7,991 nt of DNA from Ktedonobacter racemifer (GTDB lineage: Bacteria > Chloroflexota > DTOL01 > JACQYG01): positions 669-8,659 of the forward strand of contig DYIS01000103.1 of NCBI GenBank assembly GCA_020723545.1, given 5' to 3'. Positions 7,410 through 7,991 of the stretch are shown one piece after another (position 1 is the stretch's first letter; each line of letters begins with the position of its first letter). The notes below the pieces were generated by a model, which saw nothing but the letters and a program-made list of their open reading frames with translations, was not told the origin of the DNA and made no database searches. A program made the position numbers and the translations under genes.

Positions 7410-7413
7410 TCGG

Positions 7414-7450
7414 AAAAAAGGAACCCCCTTGCCGGTTTGACAAGAGGGTT
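7414..7450 (-). terminator. First intrinsic terminator in btuF leader (riboswitch-controlled)
   Basis: On the minus strand AACCCTCTTG (7441-7450) pairs with CAAGGGGGTT (7422-7431): ten base pairs with one G-U, closing a nine-base loop, then two C residues and six U residues (7414-7419). It lies about 65 bases downstream of the B12 box, the usual place for the expression platform of a transcriptional riboswitch. Termination here when cobalamin is bound would turn off the whole operon. Confidence 0.85.
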
Positions 7451-7485
7451 GATTCACGGTCCACGGACCATGCTCCCACCCCCTT
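7442..7485 (-). promoter_or_regulatory. Candidate antiterminator helix
   Basis: The octamer AAGGGGGT occurs twice in the leader RNA, at 7478-7485 and at 7423-7430. Both copies can pair with ACCCTCTT (7442-7449), the 5' arm of the first terminator. Pairing with the upstream copy would block terminator formation. The enclosed loop can fold its own small hairpin (7458-7469). The pairing is visible in the sequence; its regulatory role is inferred. Confidence 0.5.
7454..7471 (-). other. Possible five-codon leader ORF (MVRGP)
   Basis: An ATG at 7471 is preceded by the purine-rich AAGGGGGTGGGAGC and is followed by four codons and TGA. It ends three bases before the stem of the first terminator and overlaps a GGTCC/GGACC hairpin. 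It may be chance; the purine-rich run is also the candidate antiterminator strand. Confidence 0.2.
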
Positions 7486-7487
7486 TC

Positions 7488-7684
<197 letters not shown>

Positions 7685-7703
7685 TATTCAATTGTCAAAA
7701 CCT

Positions 7704-7732
7704 AGTATATCACAGAATTCCCTAAAAGGCAA
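7704..7732 (-). promoter_or_regulatory. Promoter of the cobalamin operon
   Basis: On the minus strand an extended -10 element, TGATATACT (TATACT at 7704-7709), follows a -35-like TTGCCT (7727-7732) at 17-base spacing. The predicted start near 7697 lies just upstream of the riboswitch 5' end, as expected. This is sigma-70-like consensus matching only. Confidence 0.6.
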
Positions 7733-7793
7733 ACTCGTAAGCCTATAAATTCCGGGGACACGATACACAACTATTGGCATTGGTCTATTTGGG

Positions 7794-7799
7794 TATAAT
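7794..7799 (+). promoter_or_regulatory. -10 element of the transposase fragment
   Basis: A perfect TATAAT ends seven bases before the ATG at 7807, so a transcript would start at or next to the start codon. No good -35 box is seen at normal spacing, and there is no Shine-Dalgarno sequence before the ATG. Confidence 0.4.
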
Positions 7800-7806
7800 A
7801 GTTGAT

Positions 7807-7986
7807 ATGGCACGATTAGCCAGGGTTGTAGCATCTGGTATTCCCCATCGTGTCACACGGCGAGGAAACCGACGGCAACCGGTGTTCTTCAGGGAGGTAG
7901 TAGGGGCACGGCGTGCCGTGCCCCTACTAACGGTGGAATGGTGTGACAGGTGGCAGGTTGCGGTTTATTTTGGAATGCAGCCTTAA
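7807..7986 (+). pseudogene. REP-associated (IS200-like, Y1) transposase fragment
   Basis: From the ATG at 7807 the frame reads MARLARVVASGIPHRVTRRG and then NRRQPVFF. This is the characteristic N-terminus of RAYT-type transposases, single-strand tyrosine recombinases that act on palindromic REP sequences. Homology is clear through about base 7890. The frame then enters a perfect inverted repeat (7898-7929). After it, EWCDRWQVAVY resembles the next family block (EWC followed by a few residues and VAVWAY), at nearly the spacing expected. The frame stops at 7984-7986 after only 59 residues, before the HxH metal-binding motif that normally follows and well before the catalytic tyrosine. Intact members are usually above 150 residues, so this piece is non-functional unless the rest lies beyond the window by frameshift. 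An in-frame TTG at 7774 was not used because the family start is the ATG. Confidence 0.75.
7898..7929. repeat. Perfect 15-bp inverted repeat (REP/MITE-like palindrome)
   Basis: TAGTAGGGGCACGGC and its exact reverse complement flank a two-base GT spacer, giving a 32-base near-perfect palindrome. Short GTAGGGGC...GCCCCTAC palindromes are, in my recollection, dispersed repeats in several Chloroflexota and cyanobacterial genomes. It lies inside the reading frame of the transposase fragment. No target duplication is evident at its ends. Confidence 0.8.
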
Positions 7987-7991
7987 GGCTG
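7978..7991. repeat. Perfect palindrome at the window edge
   Basis: CAGCCTTAAGGCTG is a perfect 14-base palindrome that touches the last base. Base 7977 is G, so it may extend if a C follows outside the window. It contains the stop codon of the transposase fragment. It could be part of a second dispersed repeat or a simple terminator-like hairpin. Confidence 0.55.

Noticed and set aside
7353..7457. In-frame 35-residue N-terminal extension of btuF
   Set aside because: It is encoded by the terminator hairpins and would put charged residues before a clean lipoprotein signal. A good GGAGG supports the ATG at 7352.
7129..7479. 116-residue minus-strand frame overlapping the leader and the btuF start
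   Set aside because: It runs through both terminators and out of frame through the btuF signal peptide, with no resemblance to a known family.
7693..7698. Perfect TTGACA on the minus strand as the operon -35 box
   Set aside because: No -10-like sequence occurs at 16-18 bases; that position falls in the conserved riboswitch 5' segment. The TGATATACT promoter upstream fits better.

Overview
The window is almost entirely one minus-strand operon for uptake, salvage and late assembly of cobalamin (vitamin B12). It is preceded by a cobalamin riboswitch, and a fragment of a REP-associated transposase lies divergently at the right edge. The organism is probably a GC-rich bacterium of the phylum Chloroflexota (Anaerolineae-like). 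The main clues are the Thr/Pro-rich 'TPTPVPPTATP' spacer after the lipoprotein cysteine of the binding protein, a style common in that phylum, and the general look of the proteins. This placement is an inference; no rRNA or marker gene is present.

Layout, read in the direction of transcription (right to left). A promoter (7704-7732) starts a leader of about 345 nt. The leader holds a cobalamin riboswitch (about 7488-7684, B12 box at 7514-7529), a possible antiterminator/terminator switch and two tandem intrinsic terminators (7414-7450 and 7381-7409). Then come btuF (lipoprotein cobalamin-binding protein), btuC (permease), btuD (ATPase), bioY (ECF-type biotin S component), cbiA (cobyrinate a,c-diamide synthase), a second BtuF-fold protein with no signal peptide, pduX (L-threonine kinase) and cobT (DMB phosphoribosyltransferase, cut by the left edge). 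Most junctions are overlapping or nearly abutting (11-nt, 1-nt, 4-nt and 91-nt overlaps; the btuF stop codon lies inside the btuC Shine-Dalgarno), so this is a translationally coupled operon that continues past base 1.

How the genes fit together: BtuFCD imports corrinoids. CbiA amidates the a and c side chains of cobyrinate. PduX makes L-threonine phosphate, the precursor of the aminopropanol linker. CobT activates dimethylbenzimidazole for the lower ligand. The riboswitch should shut all of this off when cobalamin is plentiful. Two members are unexpected: BioY, which keeps the hallmarks of a biotin transporter, and the leaderless BtuF paralogue placed among cytoplasmic assembly enzymes.

The right end (7686-7991) is a divergent intergenic region followed on the plus strand by the N-terminus of an IS200-like/RAYT transposase. 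Its reading frame is crossed by a perfect 15-bp inverted repeat, and a second perfect palindrome lies at the window edge. I found no rRNA, tRNA or CRISPR array.
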